NCBI GenBank assembly: GCA_002314145.1 | Contig: DCCG01000015.1 | Coordinates: 1 to 64,000, forward strand | Direction of reading: 5' to 3' | Origin: Thalassolituus sp. UBA1087 | Lineage (GTDB): Bacteria > Pseudomonadota > Gammaproteobacteria > Pseudomonadales > Oceanobacteraceae | DNA: 64,000 bases | Part shown: piece by piece, positions 24,383 through 32,798 of the stretch | Layout: every line of letters begins with the position of its first letter | How positions within the stretch are numbered: position 1 is the stretch's first letter | Notes under the pieces: generated by a model | What the model was told of the DNA's origin: nothing | Databases searched by the model: none | What the model saw: only the letters and a program-made list of their open reading frames with translations | Translations under genes and position numbers: made by a program

Positions 24383-26332
24383 ATGAAACTGTTGCAAAAA
24401 AATCGCCTGGCACAGGCGGTTATGATTTCTGCTATGACAGCCATGTTGGCTGCTTGTGGTGGTGAAGATGGCGATGACGGCATCAATGGTGTCGACGGTG
24501 TAAATGGTATTAATGGTGCTGACGGTGCGGATGGTGCGGATGGTGCGGATGGTGCTGACGGTGCTGATGGTGCTGATGGTAAAGACGGTTCCGGCACACC
24601 CACTGCCGGTATTACTTTTGTTGGTGTACCAGCGCCTTCAACAGATGCTGAAAAACGCGAAATTCTGGTGTCTCAGGCTGTGGTAGACGGTTACGTCTAT
24701 GGTGGCGGTTACCATACTTTTGCTCGCTCCGGCCAGGAAATCGATGGTGTAGCGTTTGGTCAGCTGGTCGATGATGAAGGCAGCGACCTTTATATGGACG
24801 ACGGCTCAAAACGCATTTCAGACTCTAACGAACATACTTCTCTGTTGCCGGTTGATGATCGTCTGTTTTCTGTTTCCCAGATGGAAGATACCCCAGGAGC
24901 AATGTTCCTGTTTGAATTGAATCAGGATACGACTACCGGTGAGTTAACTCCGGAGCATATGTATCAGATTGATCAGAAAAGTGTTGATGGTGGCTGGGTA
25001 CATTGTGCAGCGTCAGTAACACCGTGGACCACTCATCTGGCTTCTGAAGAATATGAACCGGATGCTGTTGTTTATCCAACTGCAGAAAGCATGGAATCCA
25101 ACCGGTACTACCATGGTCAGCTGGACTACTTTGTTTCCGGTGATGTGCAGTGGAACCCGTACAGCTACGGCTGGAACATCGAGGTTGAAGTTGATACCGA
25201 TAATGATCCGGCAACGGATGACGTTCCTACTACAAATCTGACCAAGCACTATGCAATGGGTCGTCTGGCGTTTGAACTGTCGTATGTTATGAACGATGAA
25301 AAAACCGTTTATATGTCAGACGACGGCACCAACGTTGGCTTCTTTATGTTTATTGCTGACACAGCCCGCGATCTGAGTGCCGGTACTCTGTACGCAGCCA
25401 AATGGCATCAGACTTCTTCTGAAGGTGCAGGCGCTGCAGATCTTACCTGGGTTTCTCTGGGTCACGCCACCAACCAAGAGATCTCAGACTATGTGCATGG
25501 CACAAACGGTGTGGCTAAGGCTACGTTCGCAGATATTTTTGATACTGCCGAGCCAACAGGTGCCACCTGTCCTTCAGGTTTCAGTGCCGTTAATGCTAAC
25601 GGTGCAGGCCTGGAATGTCTTTCCATTAAAGCAGGTATGGAAAAAGCAGCTTCCCGCCTTGAAACCCGTCGTTATGCGTCAATGCAAGGTGCTACTACTG
25701 AATTCCGTAAGGAAGAAGGTATTACCTACGACAGCAAACGTCACAAACTGTATGTGGCAATGTCTCAGATTGGTAATGGCATGACAGATAACGATGCCAA
25801 AAACGACCTGGGCAGCAATAACGATATCGCTCTGTCTGCCAACAGTTGTGGCGCTGTCTATGAACTGACATTAAGTGCTGACAGCGACCTGGGCTCCAAC
25901 TATGTTGCTACCAGTATGAAAGGTCTGGTTGCCGGTCGTCCGGTTACTGACGAAGACCCTCAGGTTGAAGGCTTCGACCCAAGCAATAACACCTGTAACG
26001 TCAACGGCATCGGTAATCCGGATAACATTACTTACATGTCCGGTTACGACATGCTGATTATTGGCGAAGACGCAGGCTCCCAGCATCAGAATGATGTTAT
26101 CTGGGCCTATGACTTCGGCAGTAAAGGTCTGACCCGTATCCAGACTACTCCATATGGTGCAGAAACCACTTCACCTTACTGGTACCCGGATATCAACGGC
26201 TTCGCTTACCTGATGTCTGTTGTTCAGCATCCTTACGGTGAATCTGATCAGAGTCAGGCAGCAGCTGAATCCGATAAGCGCGCTTATACCGGCTATATCG
26301 GTCCTTTCCCTGCTGTAGATGCACATCGTTAA
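24383..26332 (+). CDS. PhoX-like alkaline phosphatase lipoprotein, copy 2
   Basis: 649 residues from the ATG at 24383. This start aligns with copy 1 (both read K-x-RL-x-QA before the lipobox), gives lipobox LAAC (Cys25), and leaves room for a PhoB-dependent promoter; an in-frame ATG at 24341 has a fair ribosome site but lies only 16 bp after the Pho box. After the lipobox comes a collagen-like Gly-x-Asp linker of about 16 triplets, much longer than in copy 1. Core motifs correspond to copy 1: HCAASVTPWTTHLASEEY, GRLAFELSYVMNDEKTVYMSDDG, RKEEGITYDSK and IGNPDNITYMSG...LIIGEDAG. Differences at the expected metal ligands (for example WTT for WGT) suggest altered activity or substrate. Confidence 0.82.
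   Translation: MKLLQKNRLAQAVMISAMTAMLAACGGEDGDDGINGVDGVNGINGADGADGADGADGADGADGADGKDGSGTPTAGITFVGVPAPSTDAEKREILVSQAVVDGYVYGGGYHTFARSGQEIDGVAFGQLVDDEGSDLYMDDGSKRISDSNEHTSLLPVDDRLFSVSQMEDTPGAMFLFELNQDTTTGELTPEHMYQIDQKSVDGGWVHCAASVTPWTTHLASEEYEPDAVVYPTAESMESNRYYHGQLDYFVSGDVQWNPYSYGWNIEVEVDTDNDPATDDVPTTNLTKHYAMGRLAFELSYVMNDEKTVYMSDDGTNVGFFMFIADTARDLSAGTLYAAKWHQTSSEGAGAADLTWVSLGHATNQEISDYVHGTNGVAKATFADIFDTAEPTGATCPSGFSAVNANGAGLECLSIKAGMEKAASRLETRRYASMQGATTEFRKEEGITYDSKRHKLYVAMSQIGNGMTDNDAKNDLGSNNDIALSANSCGAVYELTLSADSDLGSNYVATSMKGLVAGRPVTDEDPQVEGFDPSNNTCNVNGIGNPDNITYMSGYDMLIIGEDAGSQHQNDVIWAYDFGSKGLTRIQTTPYGAETTSPYWYPDINGFAYLMSVVQHPYGESDQSQAAAESDKRAYTGYIGPFPAVDAHR
24515..24577 (+). repeat. 9-bp tandem repeat encoding Gly-Ala-Asp triplets
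   Basis: Seven consecutive copies of GGTGC[GT]GA[TC] inside phoX2. Each encodes Gly-Ala-Asp, so changes in copy number keep the frame and only change the length of the linker between lipid anchor and enzyme. Confidence 0.9.
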
Positions 26333-26357
26333 TATGTCAGATTGATATCTGAACTGA

Positions 26358-26390
26358 AGGGGTGGCTTTGCCACCCCTGTTTTTATTTTT
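26358..26390 (+). terminator. Terminator-like stem-loop between phoX2 and the second cytochrome gene
   Basis: AGGGGTGGC and GCCACCCCT form a 9-bp stem with a TTT loop, followed by a T-rich tract. It is a strong intrinsic terminator by form, yet the cytochrome start is only 17 bp further on, so the cytochrome must depend on read-through, processing or its own promoter. Confidence 0.8.
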
Positions 26391-26406
26391 GTGTTGTGGT
26401 GGTTTT

Positions 26407-28191
26407 ATGAAAATACGAATATTGAGTCTGCTTATTGTCGCAATTTCTCTGGGTGGTTGCTTTACCGGTTCCGATGATGACAAATCAGATGTTACAAATA
26501 ATAGTGAGCAGGGAAATCAGGGTGGAGACTCAGGCAATGGCTCAGGTAATAACCCAGGCAACTCTGACGGAAATTCCGATGGGAATGAAATTTTTTATGG
26601 CACATTAAGTGATATAACCGCTGACCATAAAGACAATCAGGTACCTTATATTCCACCGCAATGTTACACCGACCCGGTATCCGATAACGGGGATATCCAT
26701 AACCCCTGTTATGCATGCCACAATGACAGTAAAGATCCTAATTATCTTGACGATTTTGATGTTCAGTTGGCCTATAGCTTCCCGGAAGGTGGCACGACAA
26801 CCAACTGGAGTAATATTTATAAAGACAGAACGTCTGAAATTGAAAAAATTTCCGATGAAACAATTCTCGACTACGTCCGCCAGGATAACTACAAAACATC
26901 GGATGGCAGAATCATTCTGGCCGAGAAACTGAAAAACCTCCCTTCAGTCTGGGACCGTGATAAAAACGGAAGCTGGGGTGGTTATATTCCGGATGTCTAT
27001 TTTGATTTTGATGGAGACGGTTTCGACAGATCACCGGATGGCAGCTACACCGGATGGCGGGTGTTTGCTTATGCGCCTTTCCTGGGTACCTTTATGCCGA
27101 CCAATGGCTCGACCGATGACGTAATGATTCGTTTGCCGGAAACATTCCGTGAAACAGCAGACGGCGAATTCGATCTCGAAACATACAAAGTGAACATGGC
27201 GATTGTTGAAGCCATGATGAAGAAAAAAGACATCACCATTGATGAGGTCGACGAAAACCGTTACGGCGTCGACCTGGACAGAAACGGTATCCTTGGTAAT
27301 ACCACAACGATTAAATATGAATGGGCGCCTCTGAATAACGTCTTTATGAGCTACGTTGGTTACGCCAAAACTCTGTTTGATGCCGGCGAGATCAAGATGG
27401 CTGCAGGCCTCTTCCCGGTAAATACCGAGTTTGCGCATACCGTCCGTTATATCGATGTTGACGGTGATGGCAATACAAAGATGGCCGCGCGAATGAAAGA
27501 GTTCCGTTACGGCAAGAAAACGGCCTGGCGTAACTACAATGACCTGATGGTGATTGTTAACAAAGAAATTAAAGAGCGCCACGATTTCCCGGCACGGAAA
27601 AAACAACTTTCCGGCAATATGGAGGTGGGCATTTATGTACCACAGGGCTGGAAATATCAGGGCTTTATTGAAGATGATGCCGGTCAGCTGCGCCCACAAA
27701 CCTACGAAGAAACCTATTTTTGTGCTGGCTGCCACGGTTATATTGGCGCGGATAATGACACCATTGTTTCTTTTAATCGCAAGCTGGAGCATGGGGCATA
27801 TCGTAACGGCTGGTACCATTGGCTGGAAAAAGGCCTGTCAGGAATCGCTGATCGAAAGCGTGAAGATGGTCATGGTGAATATGCTTACTATCTTGAGCAA
27901 AACCCTACCGGTAACGAATACCGCGATAACGAAGAAGTTCTGAATAAGTTCTTTGATGCTGAGGGCGATAAAAAGGAAGCTGCGTTTGCAGCGCTGGAGA
28001 ATGATATCTCGTATCTTTTAATGCCATCGGCTCAGCGTGCCCTGCTGCTGGATAAAGCCTACAAGGTTGTAGTGGACGAACAAAGCTTTGACGAAGGTCG
28101 TGAAGCGATTGTTAAACCGCTGGATAATGTTCATAAAGAAGTTGAAGTAGATCAGCCTACTGGTATTAAAGAAGTTCTTAGTTACTACTGA
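26407..28191 (+). CDS. Diheme c-type cytochrome lipoprotein, copy 2
   Basis: 594 residues from the ATG at 26407; the open frame begins at 26362 but that part is the terminator hairpin. Lipobox LGGC (Cys18), then a Gly/Asn/Ser/Asp-rich linker (about 20-60). Haem sites CYACH (101-105) and CAGCH (439-443). Shared with copy 1: IPPQCYT, the WSNIYKDR/WKNLFVDR block, PTNGSTDDVMIR, a Ca-loop-like DLDRNGILGN (289-298), FAHTVRYIDVDGDG, and LDKAYKVVVDEQSF near the end. Divergence between the copies is large, so the duplication is old or the second pair was acquired. Function unknown; it is presumably anchored in a membrane with PhoX2. Confidence 0.8.
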   Translation: MKIRILSLLIVAISLGGCFTGSDDDKSDVTNNSEQGNQGGDSGNGSGNNPGNSDGNSDGNEIFYGTLSDITADHKDNQVPYIPPQCYTDPVSDNGDIHNPCYACHNDSKDPNYLDDFDVQLAYSFPEGGTTTNWSNIYKDRTSEIEKISDETILDYVRQDNYKTSDGRIILAEKLKNLPSVWDRDKNGSWGGYIPDVYFDFDGDGFDRSPDGSYTGWRVFAYAPFLGTFMPTNGSTDDVMIRLPETFRETADGEFDLETYKVNMAIVEAMMKKKDITIDEVDENRYGVDLDRNGILGNTTTIKYEWAPLNNVFMSYVGYAKTLFDAGEIKMAAGLFPVNTEFAHTVRYIDVDGDGNTKMAARMKEFRYGKKTAWRNYNDLMVIVNKEIKERHDFPARKKQLSGNMEVGIYVPQGWKYQGFIEDDAGQLRPQTYEETYFCAGCHGYIGADNDTIVSFNRKLEHGAYRNGWYHWLEKGLSGIADRKREDGHGEYAYYLEQNPTGNEYRDNEEVLNKFFDAEGDKKEAAFAALENDISYLLMPSAQRALLLDKAYKVVVDEQSFDEGREAIVKPLDNVHKEVEVDQPTGIKEVLSYY

Positions 28192-28208
28192 TCAATAATG
28201 CAATAAAT

Positions 28209-28233
28209 AAGCGGCTTCTCAGCCGCTTTTTTA
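28209..28233 (+). terminator. Terminator after the second PhoX/cytochrome pair
   Basis: AAGCGGC and GCCGCTT stem with a 6-nt loop and T-run; ends 2 bp before the converging ppnN stop. Confidence 0.9.
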
Positions 28234-28234
28234 T

Positions 28235-29593
28235 TCAGGCTATAATGCTATAGCACGGCGTATACTCGCCTTTAATCTTCATGCGTCCATGTTCCACCAT
28301 GGCTTTCAATAATTTATCCATAGCCTGCATGATGTCGGCATCCCCATGCAGTTGATACGGGCCCTGTTGCAGTACCCGTTTGACGCCTGATGCTTTTACA
28401 TTCCCCGCGACAATGCCGGAAAAGGCCCGGCGCAGATTCGCGGCCAGTTCGTGTTGTGGCAGGTGCTTGCGGATACTCAGTTGCGCCATGGCCTCATGGG
28501 TGGGCTCAAACGGCAACTGGAAGTCTTCATCCACAGCCAGCGCCCAGTTAAAGAAGTAGGCGTCGCTGTGCGAGCTGCGGTATTCCTCAACCTGTTGAAT
28601 GCCATGTTTCATGGCTCTGGCTACGGCGGGAGCATCGTTGATGATCAGCTGGTAACGGTCCTGTGCTTCTTTCCCCAGTGTCATTGCGATAAAGCGGTCG
28701 ATATCGCGCAGGTAATCGCCGGCTTCTTCCGGGCCGGTAATAATCAGCGGGAAAGGAATCTCCTGATTGTTCGGGTGTGAAAGCACACCCAGTAAATACA
28801 GCAGTTCCTCGGCAGTCCCCGGACCGCCGGGAAAAATAACGATCCCGTGTGCAAGGCGAATAAAGGCTTCCAGGCGTTTTTCAATATCGGGCAGAATCAC
28901 CAGTTCGTTCACTATCGGGTTCGGCGCTTCGGCGGCAATGATTCCCGGCTCTGTGATACCGATGTAACGCCCTTCACGGTTATGTTGTTTGGCGTGTGCA
29001 ATGGTGCAGCCTTTCATCGGGCCCTTCATGGCCCCCGGGCCGCATCCGGTACCGACATCCAGTCCGCGTAATCCCAGCTGATAACCGACATCCTTGGTGT
29101 ACTGATATTCGTGGCGTGGAATGGAATGTCCGCCCCAACATATGGCCAGATTGGGTTTCTGGTCTGGCTTCAGCAGGTTGGCGTTACGCAGCAGATGAAA
29201 AACGGCATTGGTAATGTCTTCGCCTTTTGCCAGATCAAAACGGTGTGCTTTCAGGATGGACTCCTGAGCATACAGCACGTCGCGTAATACAGAAAAAAGC
29301 TGTTCACGTACACCGCGGATAATTTCGCCATCGACAAAAGCGCGTGCCGGTGGGTTGATCAGGTTAAGCACAATGCCGCGGTCTTCCTGTTGTACTTCAA
29401 TGTCAAAGGTTTTGAATTCTTCTTCCAGGCGCAGGTAATCATCTTCCTGGCTGCCGGAGTTCAGTACTGCATAGCAGCAGCGGCGTACCAGTTCGTTGGT
29501 CTCGCTGCTGACGTCTTTGAGCATCTGAATTTCGTAGCGTGATAAAACACGCAGATGAGTTTTCGGGTGTATCAGGCGATAATGACTTGCCAC
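28235..29593 (-). CDS. ppnN: Nucleotide 5'-monophosphate nucleosidase PpnN (LOG family)
   Basis: 452 residues against 454 in E. coli. The Rossmann-like LOG core has GTGCGPGAMKG and the signature PGGPGTAEELLYLLG; the flanking N- and C-terminal domains are those of the long PpnN form that binds (p)ppGpp. It hydrolyses purine mononucleotides to base and ribose-5-phosphate and adjusts the purine pool in starvation. The CBS-domain gene lies 30 bp upstream on the same strand, so they may be co-transcribed. It converges with the phosphate-starvation cluster. Confidence 0.93.
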   Translation of the reverse strand: MASHYRLIHPKTHLRVLSRYEIQMLKDVSSETNELVRRCCYAVLNSGSQEDDYLRLEEEFKTFDIEVQQEDRGIVLNLINPPARAFVDGEIIRGVREQLFSVLRDVLYAQESILKAHRFDLAKGEDITNAVFHLLRNANLLKPDQKPNLAICWGGHSIPRHEYQYTKDVGYQLGLRGLDVGTGCGPGAMKGPMKGCTIAHAKQHNREGRYIGITEPGIIAAEAPNPIVNELVILPDIEKRLEAFIRLAHGIVIFPGGPGTAEELLYLLGVLSHPNNQEIPFPLIITGPEEAGDYLRDIDRFIAMTLGKEAQDRYQLIINDAPAVARAMKHGIQQVEEYRSSHSDAYFFNWALAVDEDFQLPFEPTHEAMAQLSIRKHLPQHELAANLRRAFSGIVAGNVKASGVKRVLQQGPYQLHGDADIMQAMDKLLKAMVEHGRMKIKGEYTPCYSIIA

Positions 29594-29623
29594 ACAGACT
29601 CCTTAATCCGCTGGCTGCAGGTA

Positions 29624-30208
29624 TCAGGCCCACAGCTCCATCGGACCATAATGGCTTAATAACTTCAGAATATCACTGCGGGTAATGATGCCGCAGATTT
29701 CGTGTTCATTGTTCAGCACCGGCAGCGCGCCGATGTCGTATTCGTAGAGGATGTTGCTGGCCTGGCGGATATCAGTGGTTTTCAGCACGCAGACCACCGG
29801 GTGAGCAGCAACCTCCATAATACTGTCATCCCATATATCCCGATTATGAACCAGTGCCTGCAGCAGGTCCCGGTCTGATAAGATGGCGACCACATTGAGT
29901 TCACTATCCACCACCGGCAGGTGGTGAAAACCACTGCTCGAAAGTGTGTTCCAGGCGGTGTGTATGGAATCATCAGGGCTCAGCGTGGTCAGTCGCTGGG
30001 TCATAATGTCAGCGCAGGATGAAATACCATCCGGCGGGTGCTCCGGGCGCTGGTAATAGGCTTCGATATCCTGCGGCATACCACGGGCGGTTTTATCTTT
30101 ATCGATATGGCTGGTCTTTTCACTGGCCGACATTGCCCGTACCCGGAACTCATCCGGGCGGACCGGGGTTTCTACGCGACGCCCCATATCAAACATGATC
30201 AAAGACAT
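29624..30208 (-). CDS. Tandem CBS-domain protein
   Basis: 194 residues from the ATG at 30206-30208, which has AGAGGT in front. After a conserved N-terminal MSLIMFDMGRR and a linker there are two CBS motifs (about 72-128 and 137-192): IMTQRLTTLSPDDSIHTAW...HHLPVVD and the matching second repeat ending GIITRSDILKLLSH. CBS pairs bind adenosine nucleotides and report energy state. The neighbour ppnN acts on nucleotides, so a nucleotide-sensing role is reasonable but not shown. Confidence 0.85.
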   Translation of the reverse strand: MSLIMFDMGRRVETPVRPDEFRVRAMSASEKTSHIDKDKTARGMPQDIEAYYQRPEHPPDGISSCADIMTQRLTTLSPDDSIHTAWNTLSSSGFHHLPVVDSELNVVAILSDRDLLQALVHNRDIWDDSIMEVAAHPVVCVLKTTDIRQASNILYEYDIGALPVLNNEHEICGIITRSDILKLLSHYGPMELWA

Positions 30209-30377
30209 AACAACGACCTCTGGCTTTGCTCTCAATATAGCAGTCGTCTGTGACTGCTGTCAGCTTTGCTGCCAACCGCAGGCGGCGGGGTGGTGAACAG
30301 CCGGCTATTGCTTTCAGACTGATGCCTTCGGGAGTACTATACGGCCGCTTGGTTTTTGTCTGTTGTCAGGAGTTAGT

Positions 30378-31229
30378 GTGGAACCCGTTTATCGCTTAAC
30401 CATTTCATGTCCGGACCGGGTCGGCATCGTTGCCCGTGTCGGGGATTTCTTTGCCGCGCATGGTGGATGGATTGTTCAGGCTAATCATTATTCAGACCCG
30501 GCAACAGGGCGTTTTTTTATGCGTCATTGTGTACGGCTTGATTCTCTGCCATTTGACCTGCAAACGCTGAAAGAGAAATTTACCCCGATCGCTGAAGAAT
30601 TCGACATGGACTGGCAGGTGCGCGATTCACGGGTTAAAAAGAAGCTTATTCTTATGGCCAGCCGCGAGAGTCATTGCCTGGCTGACCTGTTGCACCGCTG
30701 GCACAGTAATGAACTCAGCTGTGATATTCCCTGCGTAATTTCGAATCACGATACCTTGCGTGACATGGTGGAATGGCATGGTATTCCTTTTTTCCACGTG
30801 CCGGTCGACAGTGCTGATAAGGCTGAGCATTTCGCCAGGGTGAATGCCATTGTTGAAGAACATAAGGCCGATGCTATTGTGTTAGCCCGCTATATGCAGA
30901 TTATTCCGCCGGAATTGTGTGATCGTTATCATGGCCAGGTGATCAATATACATCACAGTTTTCTGCCATCGTTTGTGGGCGCTAAACCTTATCATCAGGC
31001 CGCAGAGCGTGGTGTCAAACTGATCGGTGCGACCTGTCATTATGTAACCCGGGAACTGGATGCCGGGCCGATCATTGATCAGGATGTTATCCGCATCAGC
31101 CATAACGATACGGTCGATGATATGGTCCGCCTGGGGAAAGATGTAGAAAAGATGGTGCTGGCCCGTGGCGTGCGCAGTCATCTGGAAGACAGGGTGCTGC
31201 TGCACGGTAATAAAACCATTGTTTTCTGA
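30378..31229 (+). CDS. purU: Formyltetrahydrofolate deformylase PurU
   Basis: 283 residues from a GTG at 30378 preceded by AGGAG at optimal distance. N-terminal ACT domain (LTISCPDRVGIVARVGDFFAAHGG) and C-terminal formyl-transferase fold with the catalytic NIHHSFLPSF and the late Asp in LDAGPIIDQD. It releases formate and tetrahydrofolate, balancing one-carbon units for purine synthesis and glycine cleavage. Single-gene unit ended by the hairpin at 31253. Confidence 0.94.
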   Translation: MEPVYRLTISCPDRVGIVARVGDFFAAHGGWIVQANHYSDPATGRFFMRHCVRLDSLPFDLQTLKEKFTPIAEEFDMDWQVRDSRVKKKLILMASRESHCLADLLHRWHSNELSCDIPCVISNHDTLRDMVEWHGIPFFHVPVDSADKAEHFARVNAIVEEHKADAIVLARYMQIIPPELCDRYHGQVINIHHSFLPSFVGAKPYHQAAERGVKLIGATCHYVTRELDAGPIIDQDVIRISHNDTVDDMVRLGKDVEKMVLARGVRSHLEDRVLLHGNKTIVF

Positions 31230-31252
31230 GGCAACCGGTGGAGCCTGCAGAC

Positions 31253-31291
31253 AAAAAAACGGGCGCTGCTGATCAGCAACGCCCGTTTTTT
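31253..31291. terminator. Bidirectional terminator between purU and thiolase
   Basis: AAAACGGGCG and CGCCCGTTTT around a 14-nt loop that itself contains CTGCTGATCAGCAA; A- and T-tracts on both sides. Confidence 0.92.
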
Positions 31292-31319
31292 ATGGTCGTC
31301 ATAATGTCTGGCGACCTGA

Positions 31320-32507
31320 TCAGATCAGTTCGATGGCAATGGCAGTGGCTTCACCACCTCCGATGCACAGCGCCGCCACACCTTTTTTACCGCCGGTATT
31401 TTTCAGCGCATTCATCAGAGTGACGATCAGGCGGGAGCCGGTCGAGCCAACCGGGTGTCCCTGAGCACAGGCGCCGCCGTAGATGTTAACTTTGTTGATA
31501 TCCAGTTTCAGCTCATCAACAGGCATCATGGCAACCATGGCGAAAGCCTCATTGATTTCATACAGGTCAACGTCGTCTTTGCTCCAGCCGGCTTTGGCCA
31601 GTACTTTTTCAATGGCGCCAACCGGTGCCACGGTAAACTCCGACGGATGCTGGGACTGAGTGCTGTGAGCAACGATGCGGGCCAGCGGCTGAACGCCTTT
31701 TTCACTGGCCGCGGCTTCACTCATCAGTACCAGTGCGGATGCGCCATCAGAAATAGAGGATGCGTTAGCGGCCGTGATGGTACCGTCTTTGGCGAAGGCC
31801 GGGCGCAGTGACGGGATTTTCTCGATATTGGCGTTGAACGGTTGTTCGTCGTTCTCAACCAGGTTTTCACCTTTACGGGTTTTCACGGTCACCGGCACGA
31901 TTTCCGCGTTATTCAGGCCTTTTTCGATGGCGTCTTTGGCCCGGGTCAGCGACATGATGGCGTATTCATCCATCTGCTCACGGGTGTAGCCTTTTTTATC
32001 GGCCATCTCCTGGGCAAAGGCGCCCATCAGTTTGCCGGTTTCTGCGTCCTGCAGACCGTCCAGGAACATGTGATCCTGTGGCGCACTGCCGGCGCCCATG
32101 CGGTAACCGTTACGCACGCCTTCCATCACATAAGGCGCGTTCGACATGGATTCCATGCCGCCGGATACGGCGATCTCAACGGAGCCGGCCTTGATCGCAT
32201 CATGTGCCATCATGGTGGCTTTCATGCCGGAGCCGCACAGTTTATTGATGGTCGTGGCGCCGGTGGCGTCCGGCAGCCCGGCTTTGCGCATCGCCTGACG
32301 GGCAGGGCCCTGCTTCAGGCCGGCTGGCAGGACGTTGCCCATGATGACTTCCTGCACATCAGAGGCAGGGATGCCGGCACGTTTGACGGCCTCTTCAATG
32401 GCAATGGCACCCAGGTCGGTTGCGGCAACACTGGCCAGGCTGCCGCCAAAACCACCCATTGGCGTACGTGCACCCGCCACAATAACCACAGAATTCTGTT
32501 CAGACAT
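31320..32507 (-). CDS. Acetyl-CoA C-acyltransferase (thiolase)
   Basis: 395 residues from the ATG at 32505-32507 with GGAG before it. The nucleophile is Cys91 in NKLCGSGMK; NEAFAM, GGACAQGHPVGSTG and the second catalytic Cys in ALCIGGGEA complete the thiolase site. It could act in beta-oxidation (cleavage) or in acetoacetyl-CoA formation; the length and the isolated position suggest the biosynthetic-type acetyl-CoA acetyltransferase (AtoB/PhaA-like) rather than FadA, but this is a judgement. A 290-bp spacer separates it from the divergent lipase gene. Confidence 0.92.
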   Translation of the reverse strand: MSEQNSVVIVAGARTPMGGFGGSLASVAATDLGAIAIEEAVKRAGIPASDVQEVIMGNVLPAGLKQGPARQAMRKAGLPDATGATTINKLCGSGMKATMMAHDAIKAGSVEIAVSGGMESMSNAPYVMEGVRNGYRMGAGSAPQDHMFLDGLQDAETGKLMGAFAQEMADKKGYTREQMDEYAIMSLTRAKDAIEKGLNNAEIVPVTVKTRKGENLVENDEQPFNANIEKIPSLRPAFAKDGTITAANASSISDGASALVLMSEAAASEKGVQPLARIVAHSTQSQHPSEFTVAPVGAIEKVLAKAGWSKDDVDLYEINEAFAMVAMMPVDELKLDINKVNIYGGACAQGHPVGSTGSRLIVTLMNALKNTGGKKGVAALCIGGGEATAIAIELI

Positions 32508-32798
32508 GCGCTGTCTCCTGACATCAGATGTTGTAAAGGGCGGATATTCTAGAGGAATGCGTTTGTGAATCCCAGTCACAGCACTTTGGCCTCAGATTGA
32601 CCGACAATCTGGCCAGTAAGACGAAGGTAGCGTTACATGCAGATACAAAATCGAAGGGGTATTAGTACTGAATCATACTTTTGAGTGATGAGGGTGCGCT
32701 GCTGCCAGATTATAGTTCCGAACATCTCTTCGGGGAGGGGGGTAATTACGCGTCCCTGAAGTGCAAACATAACCATAAAAACACAAACAGGTAGCAAT

